Below the pieces are notes generated by a model. The model saw only the letters and a program-made list of their open reading frames with translations, had not been told where the DNA came from and ran no database searches. A program made the position numbers and the translations under genes. Shown here one piece after another: positions 53,606-64,000 of a DNA stretch of 64,000 nt (position 1 is its first letter; each line of letters opens with the position of its first letter). Origin of the DNA: Metridium senile (taxonomy: Eukaryota > Cnidaria > Anthozoa > Actiniaria > Metridiidae); NCBI GenBank assembly GCA_949775045.1, contig OX459095.1, positions 30,283,064 to 30,347,063 of the forward strand. The letters run 5' to 3'.

Positions 53606-55338
53606 TAGGCCTATTTCTGCATTGTAACCAATGTGTGGTTCAGGGTCTTTAGCTCTGACTTTATCAGTCGTGTGTGGTAGGGTGTTCTTAGGTCTCCCTC
53701 TCTTATTGTATTAAAGGTAATATCACAATCAAAGTATGATAACCAATTATGGTTCTTGATTGATTGACTCATCTCGTGGAAACTAAGAAGTAAAGCTGAA
53801 TATGTATATATATGATGCATGTTCGTATACGCTATAATTTAATGTATCAAGAAAGTGTTTATAATTTATAACCAAGTTCTATATTTGTCAATATCATTTT
53901 CGTAAATACTTAAGTATTTTAGAGTTTAATCATGATCATGATCATCGACTTGATCGATTTTCCAGTACTCTGACGATCGAGTGGGGAAACCATTGTAGTT
54001 ATTTTGTCCCACATACAAAATTACCGCAGTGTCTCATGGGAAGAATATTCAACTACTTTAATTTTGTGCTTTCTGATTGGCTGTCTTTAATTTGGATACT
54101 CGAATGTGATTTAATTTGCAAGAGTTTCTGTGGATATAGCATTGTAACTGATTGAATATTATGTAAATAGTTTTGTCAACTGGTCGTTAGTGAGAATATA
54201 CTATAGAGCTCGACCTTACTGAGTCGTATGAAGAGGGCAAACCCAGATTATATACAGTTCATGTCATTACAGTGTGGATACTCGATATGTGAACACCTGA
54301 CTTTTTTCATGATTTTAATTTCTGAACCTTTTACAGCTTCAATACCTCTAAAAATGAAACAGTGAGTTCAAATACACTAAGTGTTCATAATAAATCTTAT
54401 TTCTAATCTATTCGCTCATGGGATGTGGGTTAAAAAAGGAACAAAGAAACTCAAAGTGTTCATGGTTCGAGTATCTTCACTGTAACGTTATCCACATAAA
54501 GTAGAGATTAACAGTACAACCATAGTAATGGCAAATAAATGACACGTGATTCTTTCTTCATATATTTTCAGCAGTTGAAATTTCTATTTTCAACTGTATA
54601 ATGAGTGTGGCATGAAAAAAGGGATGTTTATATACCAATAAAAACGGAGAAAATGTACTGGATTATTGTCGTGTTATAATAATTTGGTTTTTCTATATAA
54701 AATTTCATTTGCCTTGTTTGTGTCGTATAAATACACCTTATTCCAAAATGGCTGACTGGCCCTTGATGTCTCGCTCTCATGAAATTATTCTTTTTTAAAT
54801 TCACTCAAGCTCAAAGACAATTAAAATAATAATCGATCGACTAAACAATTATAGTTTAGTGACCGGTCATTATTAATGAAAGGGGGTGGGAGGGAGAAAT
54901 CAGGGGGGGAGGTCAGGTGTATATTTTTAGAGAACAGGGGATGGGTCATTAAGATAATCATTTATGATAAGGGTAAAAGAAAATAAGCCATAACTAAACA
55001 AACAAGTTTACAGTCATCGCACTTCAACACTTTTTGAACGATGATTCGAATATTCAAAATGTATATCACACAAGCAAACTAAAATATGACATAGATTTCC
55101 TTTTCTGGATCATAAGTATTTTAACTATTCATTTTGAATAATTATCGAATGTTCATTTTGAATAATCGAATGTGCGTTTTATGCGTAAAGTGGGTTGACT
55201 GTAATGTAATGGTTGAGTTTATAAATGTCTGAGAAGGTTTTATAGGATATTTGCATTGAGATTCAAGATGAAAATATTAAGTACTTATTGACTGAGTGGG
55301 AGGGCCGTACAGGAAATATTTGGCTCGAATTTACTGTT
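53606..55338 (+). other. DISP-B 3' flank
   Basis: This is the homologue of 39,176-40,830, lacking the 40-kb foldback. AATAAA in 'ACCAATAAAAACGG' at about 54,637 is the conserved polyadenylation candidate. A fragment of the GGGCCGTAC foldback family lies at about 55,280-55,331. No gene was seen. Confidence 0.4.
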
Positions 55339-56280
55339 AGATAGTATACCTGTCTAGGATTTCAACAGCAAGGAATCGACTTTCAGCCGACAGACCTACA
55401 ATCATTGTCAAAAGTAGTTGGCACGATTTTAGTATTTTATCTCATAGTGACTACTTCATTTATCTTAAGTATAAAAAATTTCCCCCCCTTCCCCCCACAT
55501 CAATGTTGGTGTGAAATGATAGCGCATTGACAGGTCAACCACACAAGCACCAAACAATGATTCTTTCCTCAACATTGCGAAGGGGGGTGGGGGGAGAAGT
55601 AGAATTTCAGCAGTGCTTCCCCCCACATCAATGTTGGTGTGAAATGATAGCGCATTGACAGGTCAACCACACAAGCACCAAACAATGATTCTTTCCTCAA
55701 CATTGCGAAGGGGGGTGGGGGGAGAAGTAGAATTTCAGCAGTGCTAAAATTACTTTATCACATTCGTGCCAACACTTTTGTCAATGATTGTAGTTCTTGG
55801 CAAAGTAGAAACACATATTCTGAAATGGAAAAGCAAAAATGCGGCATATAAAATATATAAATCACAATTTTCACGAGCCAATACAATTTAATATGGAGTT
55901 AATTTCACCTGCAATTGTTCCTCCTTTGGAAAATTCCTGGCGTTCGCCAGCGTCGTCCATGTTCTTTTCGTTTTCCTCGGCCAAAACATAAAGAGTTTCT
56001 TCGAGAAGTTCAGGTGATATTCTTACTGTTTTCATGTCAAGAGTGGTTCAGGCCTAGGAGTGCATACACATTTTGTTTAAAAACAATTTAGTTCCAAAAT
56101 CAATGCCAGTAAATAAATTATATTGCTACACAAAATAAAGTCAGAGCATAACATACGAGAGACGAAATTCGGGCGCTCGTTCGTGTATCCATGTTCGTGC
56201 CGAATTGAGTTTTCGCGCCAAAGTTTGGCTTGCCGCGCGCGCTTTTCCCTGACGTCATCATAAAAATGCATAATTTAATT
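55339..56280 (-). pseudogene. CNTD1 exon 1-2 relic, inverted copy beside the live gene
   Basis: The minus strand carries the CNTD1 5' flank (about 56,273-56,075), exon 1 (about 56,073-55,914), intron 1 and most of exon 2 (55,830-55,793 and 55,397-55,340). Exon 1 has a deletion of the codons after the start. Exon 2 is split by a TA-flanked MITE. Together with 57,016-57,550 it forms an inverted repeat with arms of about 0.5 kb (plus the insertion) and a spacer of about 740 bp. Confidence 0.8.
55397..55792. mobile_element. TA-flanked MITE inside the CNTD1 relic
   Basis: The 392-bp element at 55,399-55,790 has ends CAATCATTGTCAAAAGTAGT and the mirror 'ACTTTTGTCAATGATTG', with TA at 55,397-55,398 and 55,791-55,792. 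The live CNTD1 exon 2 is the empty site. Its interior is a direct tandem duplication of 128 bp (about 55,489-55,616 and 55,617-55,744) bearing 'GCGAAGGGGGGTGGGGGGAG'. Confidence 0.85.
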
Positions 56281-57015
56281 TTTCCATTGTTCTTTAACTC
56301 CTCCTACATTCCCTATCGCTTTTGATTGGTTCATCACTTTTCCCGCTTCTTATTTATACCCAGTATCTCTCTTTAGTCTAACTTTTTACTCCGACGAAGG
56401 GCTCGAAAACTCGATCGCGAGACGTCAGTAAAGCCAACATTTTTTACGGTGTTACAAATTTCATTATATTACCTATCTATAAACATATTTAATATTTAAC
56501 AATTAGTCGAAGGCGAAGTGATTATTGGTGAATATTTACCGAGCGGCGAGTCTTCGAGTTTTCACCGATCAGTCACTTCTCCTAAGGTGGATAATCGTTT
56601 TAGTATAAAACTGGCAGCCATTTTGTCCGAAAAGGTGATTACTGGCTGATAATCCGAGATAGCAAACCAATCAGAGTGCGCAATTTTGTATAATCACTTT
56701 GTATTTATACTAATATATAGTATCAATGCAAACAAGTGTGTGCCCACAGGGGTAACCAAAGCTTATTATGTACTTCATTGTATGTTTTGGTATTTCAATT
56801 TGTTCAGTTCAACTGCCTTGAGAATCAATTTCATACCCTTTCAAGTCTTTCTATAGTATTTCCAATCAGGCATATGAATCAAGGAACTTGCTCTTTCTGG
56901 ATTTATTTTTGTCATTTATGTATTTTGTTTATTATGATGTGAGAGTTCAATTATTTTTGTTTATAAGTTATTTTTTAACGGAAGCATTATCCCCCTTTAT
57001 AACCATTACATGCAT
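56281..57015. other. Spacer between the CNTD1 inverted repeats
   Basis: It contains 'ACGTCAGTAAAGCCAACATT' and 'TTTTACGGTGTTACAAATTT', a dispersed repeat also at 46,822-46,880, preceded by 'CGACGAAGGGCTCGAAAACTC' (ribozyme-like wording). A decayed foldback lies at 56,480-56,700. No gene was seen. Confidence 0.4.
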
Positions 57016-57204
57016 TTTTATGATGACGTCAAGGGAGAGCGCGCGCGCGCGGCAGCCAAATTTCGGCGCGAAAACTCAATTCGGCGCGAACGCGCGCCCG
57101 AATTTCGTCTCTCGTATGGATGTTCCAGGTTATGCTTTGATTTTTTTTTTGTGTAGCAATTTATTGACTGGCATTGTTTTTGGAGCTAAATTTTTTTAAA
57201 CAAA
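57016..57204 (+). promoter_or_regulatory. CNTD1 promoter, one arm of an inverted repeat
   Basis: A GC-rich stretch (57,035-57,105, with GCGCGCGCGCG and 'TTCGGCGCGAAAACTCAATT') precedes the CNTD1 start and is mirrored at 56,155-56,260. 'ATTTCGGCGCGAAA' and 'AATTCGGCGCGAA' resemble the E2F palindrome TTTCGGCGCGAA or similar; factor binding is inferred only from sequence. Confidence 0.45.
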
Positions 57205-60200
57205 ATGTGTAAAAAGAGGATATTTGGCACTCCTCCTGAACCACTCTTTAATATGAAAACAGTAGGAATGTCGCCTGAACTTCTCGAAGAAACTCTTTAT
57301 GTTTTGGCCGAGGAAAACGAAAAGAACATGGACAACGCTGGCGAACGCCAGGGATTTTTCAAAGGAGGAACAATTGCAGGTGAAATTAACTCCATATTAA
57401 ATTGTATTGGCTCGTGAAAATTGTGATTCGTGTATATTATATGCAGCATTTTTACTTTTCCATTTCAGAATATGTGTTTCTACTTTGCCAAGATCTAGGT
57501 CTGTCGGCAGAAAGTCGATTCCTTGCTATTGAAATCCTGGACAGGTATAAAAACTCTAACCCTAAATTTATGAAATTGAATTAAGCTGACAACGCTGTAT
57601 AGCCGATGAAACAAATGTGTGAAATTAAAGTGTTTTTTTTTTCAAAGGTTTATGGCAAAGCATATCATCGATCTTCACGAATACATCCATACCAACTCTG
57701 ATGAAAACCAAAAGGAAAACTGGAGTGAAGTCGAGAAACGTATTAAAAGTCAGCTGCCATTACGAATTGTCTCATGTGTACAGTTAGCAAGCAAGATTCA
57801 ATCCCACTATAAGGTATTTTAAAAACAACAAAAACTTAATTTCATCAACAACAAAACAGTACAAAACCTTGAACAACGAGAAAGCACAGGTTGAAAGGAA
57901 ACTGATGTTTAATAAATTTAGAAAAGAAATTAAGGTAGTACCTATTATCGCGCACATCCTATTATAAAAAAATATATCTTCAAAAAAACTGCTTCAAAAT
58001 TAATTAAAACAATGATGGCTGCTTATTTTATTGCAATAAACCTTTTTGGTCCACTTTTTCCATAACCTTTTACGCAGAATAGAAGATATATATTATTTTT
58101 TTACGAAAAGCACGATAATAGCATGTGCGCGATAATAGGTACGACTACCTTATAAGCTTAGTATATTCGAGTTATTAGTTACTTAATAATAAAAAAATCA
58201 AACAAATGAAAAACAAACAAAAAGAACGATAAACAGGACAACCAACAAAAGCAAGCAAAAAAAGTTTGAAATTAAAAAAACATATTGAAGCTGAAAAATA
58301 ACGTTTTTGTTTGTCTTCTTTTTTTATGCACTGTAGACAGTCACGTCCAATAAAGCAAGACGTTTTTTGAACACTGTTGATTGCTGCTTTTCAGTGAACA
58401 GTATTCTAAAATCAGAGCTGCGTGTTTTAAAAACGTTGAACTTTAACGTTCCGTTTAATACACCACTTACTTATCTGGAAACAATTCTGGAAATTCTTGG
58501 TATGTAATTGATAATAGAGTACAAACAGTAAAAGTGTGCAATACTTTGTAGTATTTACCACTAAATAGTGTTGATTAAACAATAGAGAACAATAGAATTT
58601 GCATAATTTAGTTGTATTTAGTGGTATTTATGTTGCACACTTTTAGTGTTTGTACTCTATCATGCTTCTTTTATAGGTGGACGTCCAATGATGTAGTTTG
58701 TTATGGTTTTGCCAACCAACCTTTGTTATTAGAACAAAGAAAATTAAAAACTTTTTTCTCAAAATGGAAATGGTTGGCAAATTAGCATCACAATACCAAC
58801 ACTTGTAAACATTGCCTATTCAGCAAACATTCATTTCATCAGGGGCAGATCCAGAGGGTGTGCAGGGGGTGTGCACCCATCCCCCCCCCTCCCCCGGGCT
58901 CAGACAATCATAAAGCTATTTATATATTACATCATTTCCTAATGGTGCACCCCCTGAAAAAAATTCTGGATCCGCCCCTGTTTTATTCATTTATCCATCC
59001 ATTCATTTATCAGGTTATTATATCTCATCCATCCTTGCTTACACTCATGATTTATGATCTCATTTATTTATTATTTGACCCGTTAACTCACTCACTCGGC
59101 ATTCTGCAAATAGTTTTGCTTCATTCCATACATACATGTACATGTCATTTTGCTCTGATTTGCTTCCTTCCCATTAACCCGTAAATAAAAATGTGGGTGG
59201 TTTATGGTTCAAAAATGGGAAAATACTACCTCAACTCAGAAAGTCTACATATATTTCATAGTTCTTTTGTTATTATGTCATTTACAGGCCATAATGATTC
59301 AAAAGCCCAGGTAAAGGTACTCCATGATATCTCTATCAAGATTCTAGACATTGTCTATCTCAAGTATCATGACATGTACATACAATTGTGCATGGCCGCT
59401 ACAGGTGAAAAGTGCACCGGGGAAGATAGACATAAACTAGCTGTACTCGCTGGTGATCAGATGCTTTTGGCTGTTAGTGTTATTGGTTCTGCATCATATA
59501 TAGTTGACAAGACTTCCAGTGATATGGTAGGTTATATTTTATTCTCAAGAAATAAGGTATAATTTTTTATGATGAGTAATTATCTGGAATTATTTTTAAA
59601 CTGCATTTAACCCATGAATTGTTTTCAAAATAGTAAACTCTAGACTAATAAAAACCTATAAAAAGTAGTAGAGTAGACGTTCTTAATCCGTGAAACAAAT
59701 ACTAATTTTTAGTACTAAATAGTGATAATAAAACAATAGAAAACAAAGAATTTTTTTATGAAATAGTACTAATTAGTACTAATTATATGTCACGAATTTA
59801 GTGTGTCTACTCTACCTGATAAGTAAAGACAAGTTTTGAGCAGTAGGTTTGATTATGTGATATTTTTATTGATACTAAATAAAAATGGCCGAGTAAAACA
59901 AGTTATAATGGTCTATTATAATATTTTTCTTCTTTGTTTGTAAGTTCATTATAAATCATATAACACTTTATTATATGGATAATAGTGTTTAACGGAAACT
60001 AAAACACTCATATTTTCCATATTTTCACTAGTGAAGATATGAAAAAGTTATGTAGTACCAAATGTCCTGTATGTATGCGCGTCCTAAACCCTTTTTTGTC
60101 CATATAATAAAAAGAACATTACATGTTGGCTTAAGAAGATATGAATTTTATTTTCTCGTGTTAAAAACAACATATTGTTTTCACCATTCAAAAATAAAAT

Positions 60201-60366
60201 TCATATTTTCGCGCAACCGTGTAATATCCTCTATATATTTAGAATAATAGATTATAACTTTTAATATTGTTCTCTGTAGGTTGTTGAGCAGCTGAGCCGC
60301 ATTACACAAATCCCAAAGGAAGATTTATTGGATTTTGCTACCATTATATTAGAAGCAATTCTATAA
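57205..60366 (+). CDS. CNTD1: Cyclin N-terminal domain-containing protein 1, 6 coding exons
   Basis: Exons: 57205-57379, 57469-57544, 57648-57813, 58337-58499, 59288-59526, 60280-60366; 906 nt or 301 residues, with GT-AG junctions and consistent phases (human CNTD1 is 330). The cyclin fold covers about residues 58-200. Family-typical strings include EILDRFMAKHI, LPLRIVSCVQLASKIQSHYK, SELRVLKTLNFNVPFNTPLTYLETILEILG (split across my list) and MLLAVSVIGSASYIV. CNTD1 promotes crossover designation in meiosis with MutS-gamma and MutL-gamma and has no firm CDK-binding evidence; by homology this should be a germ-line nuclear protein. The ATG follows AAACAAA and is the first in-frame start. Introns 3, 4 and 5 each carry a TA-flanked MITE. 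The upstream arm and exons 1-2 are mirrored in a relic at 55.3-56.3 kb. Confidence 0.9.
57931..58152. mobile_element. TA-flanked MITE in CNTD1 intron 3
   Basis: The element at 57,933-58,150 has ends AGGTAGTACCTATTATCGCG and 'CGCGATAATAGGTACGACTACCT'-type mirror, with TA on both sides. Confidence 0.75.
58515..58659. mobile_element. TA-flanked MITE in CNTD1 intron 4
   Basis: The element at 58,517-58,657 has ends GAGTACAAACAGTAAAAGTG and 'TTTTAGTGTTTGTACTC', with TA each side. Central 'ACTAAATAGTG' and 'AAACAATAGAGAACAA' are shared with the intron 5 element. Confidence 0.75.
58840..58980. mobile_element. hAT-like MITE in CNTD1 intron 4
   Basis: The 141-bp element starts CAGGGGCAGATCCAGAG and ends CTGGATCCGCCCCTG, the widespread CAGGGGCGGATCCAG type of hAT end. 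An 8-bp target duplication was not clear. Confidence 0.7.
59669..59814. mobile_element. TA-flanked MITE in CNTD1 intron 5
   Basis: The element at 59,671-59,812 has ends GAGTAGACG and 'GTGTCTACTC', with TA each side. The centre has 'ACTAAATAGTGATAATAAAA' and 'CAATAGAAAACAA' as in the intron 4 copy, so the two are diverged members of one family. Confidence 0.7.
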
Positions 60367-60870
60367 AGTGCATGAACCAGAACAAAAAAAAAAACAATTA
60401 AAAAAAAAAAAATCAATTTTGAGAGTTTGCAAATTAAGCAAGCATAAAAAAATCATATTATGAGCATCAATAGTTGTGACATTGTTATCTGATGATTCAG
60501 ATTGATACCTGATATCATGAAAGAATGAAACATCACAATGAAAATATTGAACATAACGATATTGAAACCGCTCATATTTTGTTTTGTCAATTTCAATTTA
60601 ACAGATTGTATATATATATATATCAATGATTCATGTTTACTAACATTTGCATAACTATACATCCTGTCAGACTAGAGTCTTGAATTGGTAATTTAAGGAA
60701 TATAAAATAGTGGACTTGTCTATATATTGTGCTATACACTTGTCTATATATTGCTTTTATAAAATATTTTTAAAATGTTCTGCTGGGTGTGTTCTATGAT
60801 ATTAACACAGTAGCAAGCCAATCAGAGCGAGTGTAGTATCTCAAATATTTTATAATGTTCAATAGGCCTT
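60367..60870. other. CNTD1 3' flank
   Basis: A-rich sequence follows the stop. An (AT)n run lies at 60,609-60,624. A fragment 'GCAAGCCAATCAGAGCGAG' near 60,813 resembles the arm of the 40-kb foldback family. No gene was seen. Confidence 0.3.
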
Positions 60871-61233
60871 TTGCAACAACAGGTCACGTGACCCTCCCCC
60901 TTTTAAATCGAGCAGCTGTGTCAAAATGAACATCAGAAATGAAAATAGCACCTCAACATTAGTAAGAAGCCAAAGTTTTAGCTTATAATATTGAGCATAG
61001 GAGAAATGGCATTAAATATAAAATTAAATATTTTATAAGGATTTGTATCATTAGGAAATATGTATATTTTCTATACAAATCCTTATAAAAAATGCCATTT
61101 CCCTTGTGTTACATTTTATGAGCTGATATTTCGCCTTCTTGCTAATGTTGAGGTGCTCTTTTCATTTCTGATGATCATTTTGACACATCTGTTCGATTTA
61201 GAAGGGGTAGGGTCATGTGACCTGTTGTTGCAA
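60871..61233. mobile_element. Long foldback MITE
   Basis: The ends TTGCAACAACAGGTCACGTG and 'CATGTGACCTGTTGTTGCAA' are mirrored, and arms continue through 'GTGTCAAAATGAACATCAGA' and 'TTATAAGGATTTGTAT' to a centre near 61,056. This 363-bp near-palindrome lies between the 3' ends of CNTD1 and the next gene. Confidence 0.75.
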
Positions 61234-61833
61234 TTAAATGCTCTGACAGTCAAATTAGTGGGTAGAGTGTTTTGGTATACTATATTGACCAATTCCCAAT
61301 CCTTACTCTGACAGGATGGTTGAGTGAAGGCATTAAACCTGTGAAACAAAATTAAATAGTCAAGGTGTAATAGTCAAATAGACACAAAGTAAAACAATGC
61401 CATTTAAGACTGCTAAGGTGTATTAGTCTAATATATATTTCACGGGTTAAATGACTTCACTCTGGTAATCAAATAATGATATGTTACCCACTATCAAACA
61501 ACAAAGTCAGTCAATTATTTTGTCATAATATTATTGTTTTATTTTCATTCATTTGTTTCAATGATAAATTACTTCTAATTAATTATGTGATAATTATTAG
61601 ACAAGAGGACGTACATACATTGAATCACAGATTTGAATAACATTAACAGGAATAACAATATTCAATAAATCATTTTATACATAAACTATTTAGAATCATC
61701 AATCTTCTTATGACCAAGTCTATTCTAATAGAAGTTTACACAGCATTATTTACAATGTACATCTTTCTTTTGGAAGGTTTATAAATAAATCTTAATTGGC
61801 AAAAAATTAAAGCAATTCAAGCCTACATGTATG
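61234..61833. other. 3' flank of the minus-strand gene
   Basis: AT-rich with no gene recognised. A duplicated 'AATAGTCAA' and 'TTAGTCTAATA' area near 61,360-61,450 is minor. Confidence 0.3.
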
Positions 61834-64000
61834 TTACTGTTGTGTACTTCCTTTTGTGTCACCTGGACAAGGCTTTTTTAGTGGTGGCTGGCTTCCTGCA
61901 TCAGTGTTCTAGGAAAGAAATTATTACTTAATATAAGTAAATGTAAAATTTAGCATGTCTTGCAGTCTTTCTTTGTTTCTTTGAAGGAAAAGAAAATGTT
62001 CATGCAAGCTATGTACAGTTATAAACCATGCAGGGATTGGCAAAACATGAGAGCAGTGTTAATTTTGAGTGTTCAGACAATCCTCAAGTGCTTTATAAAG
62101 TTCTGCATACAGCAAAGGAAGCAAGTATTCTATTTTTTTTATAAAACAAATTTGACATTTCATCAACATGCAAATGTGCATGCTCAGCGCCTCAGTGGTA
62201 TAATAAAACATGTAAAGGATTCATCCTCTCCTATGATATCAGATATTTACAGTCAAAGGACATGAAGCGTGCGTGCCCGCCTAGACTGCATTATTCATCT
62301 CACTATTTGATTTTTGACTTTATTCTTCGTTTTTCAAACTTCTCAAAATTCATATAAATAATTATATCAAAAATAATTGATATTATTATTAATATAGATA
62401 ATAAATCTAATACTTCCGTGAGATTTAAAGAGGTTTCATTTGTTTTTTGAATATTTTAACAGAATTCTGGAAAATGAAGAATGAAGTCAAGAATCAAATA
62501 ATAAAATGAAGAATGCAGTCTAGGGGGGGGGGGGGGGGGGGGCACACTTCGTGTCCTTTGAGTGTAAGACTCAATTTCAATAGAAGGATTGACCTGCAGT
62601 CTCACCCAATATAATGCATAATGTATTGTACCTTATCTTTATGTGTATTATCCTTGTTTGATGGTTCTGTTGTTCCAGATTTGTTCCTAGATTCTTTGAG
62701 TTCTGTAAAACTATTAACTGTATGTCCCAATGGTAAGGAATCTTTTGTTTGACTATCATTGGTAATAGAATCATTATCTTGTGAAGACTCGTCATCATGT
62801 AGCATGCCCATACCAAGACGATAAGTTAGTGTTGCACTTTCCTCACTAGAATTTTAAGAGATTGGTTATTACAAAAACAACAATATAAGGTTAAAAACTA
62901 GTCGTGTCTATCAAAGTGAACTGCTGCAAGCTGTTTACATAATATTCCACAGGCAGCCCAATCTTGGCTATTCACTAAGCGAATATGTAAGCATTATGTT
63001 CAATAACTTGTAGAAATTGTACGTTTTTAGTATAAATATTACACACATGTGATTAGCGCTCGTGGAAATCAGGAAAGCCTACATCACATTTATTTAGTGT
63101 TTTACAGTACATGTACTGTAGTGTCCTGCAAATTATGAACTTAGACCACTCTAAACCTATGGGCTTTTCTAGGTCGGAGGAAAGTACCCAGCTTGAGAGG
63201 TTGTCTGGATTTCATTAATTTCTATTATCATATACAGGGCAAAATTATACTTGATGACCGATTGGCTAATGAAGGAGGGCTTTTTGACATAATTAAGTGC
63301 CGAATTCCTGGAAAATGAATTAGCAACTCATCTGCCTAGCTAATGCTTGATAGTAACTTAATCTGCAAGCAAAATACCAAAAAGTTTTGAGTGAACAGTT
63401 TTGAATTTTATGCTCAAGTGCAGCTGTCAATATCAACATGCATTTCTGGTGCACAAGCCTGAAAACCGTTGCACTATTTCTTTTTAAACATACTAGGTGA
63501 TAAAGTTCTCTATTAACAAAGTCAAATGAACAATTATTTAATATCATATTAATTTTGTTTAAATTCTAAGTTGTAATATACTAATATAATGATTTATTTG
63601 TTAGCATTTGCTCAATCAAAATGCTCACCTTACTACAGATGTGGCTACATTGCTGTCCTCGCCGTCATGCTGTCCTGCTTGACTATCTTCATTGTTTTGT
63701 TCACTATCATTATTTATCATGTTAGAATCCTCATTTCCCTCAACAGCATGGCTATCAAAACTGTTTTCTAATTCCTCTCCGTCATTTGTCTCATCTCCAT
63801 TAAAACTTGTCATGTTACTATCCTCATTGATGTCGAATGCACTGTTTGAATTTTCATCTTGTAAGAAGCTATCTTTTTCACTGTTTTCATCATTACCTAG
63901 TGTAAAAACAAAACAGTTAAACCTTTTGATAATAAAAAAAAGATCAAGAAGTAAACTTTTCAAATTGCATTGCATTAATTCAGAAGTGAGGCACAACGCA
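61834..64000 (-). CDS. Unrecognised acidic Ser/Asn/Asp-rich protein, 3' part (runs off window)
   Basis: Three exons are supported on the minus strand: 63896-63629, 62845-62632 and 61908-61834 (stop TAA at 61,836-61,834). Their GT-AG junctions and phases agree. The acceptor before 63,896 shows that more exons lie beyond 64,000. The first visible exon encodes a highly acidic stretch with recurring 'EDSNM', 'NEDS' and 'NDGEE' words. The second has one more ordered segment (EESATLTYRLGMGMLHDDES) then Ser/Thr/Lys-rich sequence. The C-terminus is short and basic (PPLKKPCPGDTKGSTQQ). I do not recognise the family. An acidic disordered tail of a nuclear regulatory protein would fit, but nothing proves it. 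It is convergent with CNTD1. Confidence 0.6.
62248..62566. mobile_element. TA-flanked foldback with a G-homopolymer, in an intron
   Basis: The element at 62,250-62,564 has ends CAGTCAAAGGACATGAAG and 'CTTCGTGTCCTTTGAGTG' with TA each side. Arms continue through 'TAGACTGCATTATTCATC' and 'GAAGAATGCAGTCTA'. A run of about 20 G lies at 62,523-62,542. It is in the intron between exons 62,632 and 61,908 of the acidic gene. Confidence 0.7.

Noticed and set aside
56888..57199. 103-codon frame upstream of CNTD1
   Set aside because: It spans the GC-rich promoter arm of the inverted repeat and has no splice link or motif; the CNTD1 frame starts at 57,205.

Overview
The window looks like nuclear DNA of an invertebrate animal. 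It is AT-rich, its genes carry many short exons with GT-AG introns, and the protein-coding genes are recognisable metazoan families (RABL3, TSSC4, LRRC43, FBXO21, Dispatched, CNTD1). The low intron/exon size ratio and the crowd of foldback miniature transposons suggest a cnidarian, perhaps an anthozoan. That placement is inference; nothing in the sequence fixes the species.

Layout. 0-2 kb: a foldback element, then an intronless RABL3 gene (+). 3.1-4.1 kb: TSSC4 (-), head-to-head with LRRC43 (+) across a 179-bp shared promoter. 4.1-11.9 kb: LRRC43 in 13 coding exons. 13.0-24.35 kb: FBXO21 (-) in 13 coding exons, convergent with LRRC43. 26.1-38.8 kb: an intact Dispatched-like gene (DISP-A, +, 5 coding exons, 1032 codons). 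42.3-53.1 kb: a tandem second copy (DISP-B) with two lesions: an insertion at the first splice donor and a 77-bp frameshifting deletion. 57.2-60.4 kb: CNTD1 (+, 6 exons). 61.8-64 kb: the 3' part of an unrecognised acidic protein gene (-) that runs off the window.

The Dispatched region is a tandem segmental duplication (about 26.0-41.7 kb and 42.2-56.3 kb). Each unit ends in a reverse-strand relic of the first exon(s) of CNTD1, and the second relic forms a large inverted repeat with the live CNTD1 promoter and first exons. Comparing the units gives several filled and empty insertion sites, which define element ends and target duplications exactly.

The genes do not form one pathway. RABL3 is a small GTPase, TSSC4 a U5 snRNP assembly factor, LRRC43 a leucine-rich-repeat protein, FBXO21 an SCF ubiquitin-ligase adaptor, Dispatched an RND transporter for lipid-modified Hedgehog-type ligands, and CNTD1 a meiotic crossover cyclin-like factor. 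Most noncoding space is filled by non-autonomous transposons: TA-flanked (mariner-like), TTAA-flanked (piggyBac-like), 9-bp-TSD foldbacks (MULE-like), 8-bp-TSD (hAT-like), tRNA-derived SINEs and LINE 3' ends. I found no clearly new multi-gene system. The most unusual material is the Dispatched duplication with its lesions and C-terminal repeat expansion, the CNTD1 promoter palindrome, and a set of hammerhead-ribozyme-like motifs in dispersed repeats. Exon boundaries were read by eye from splice signals, reading phase and remembered family similarity; no alignment was run.
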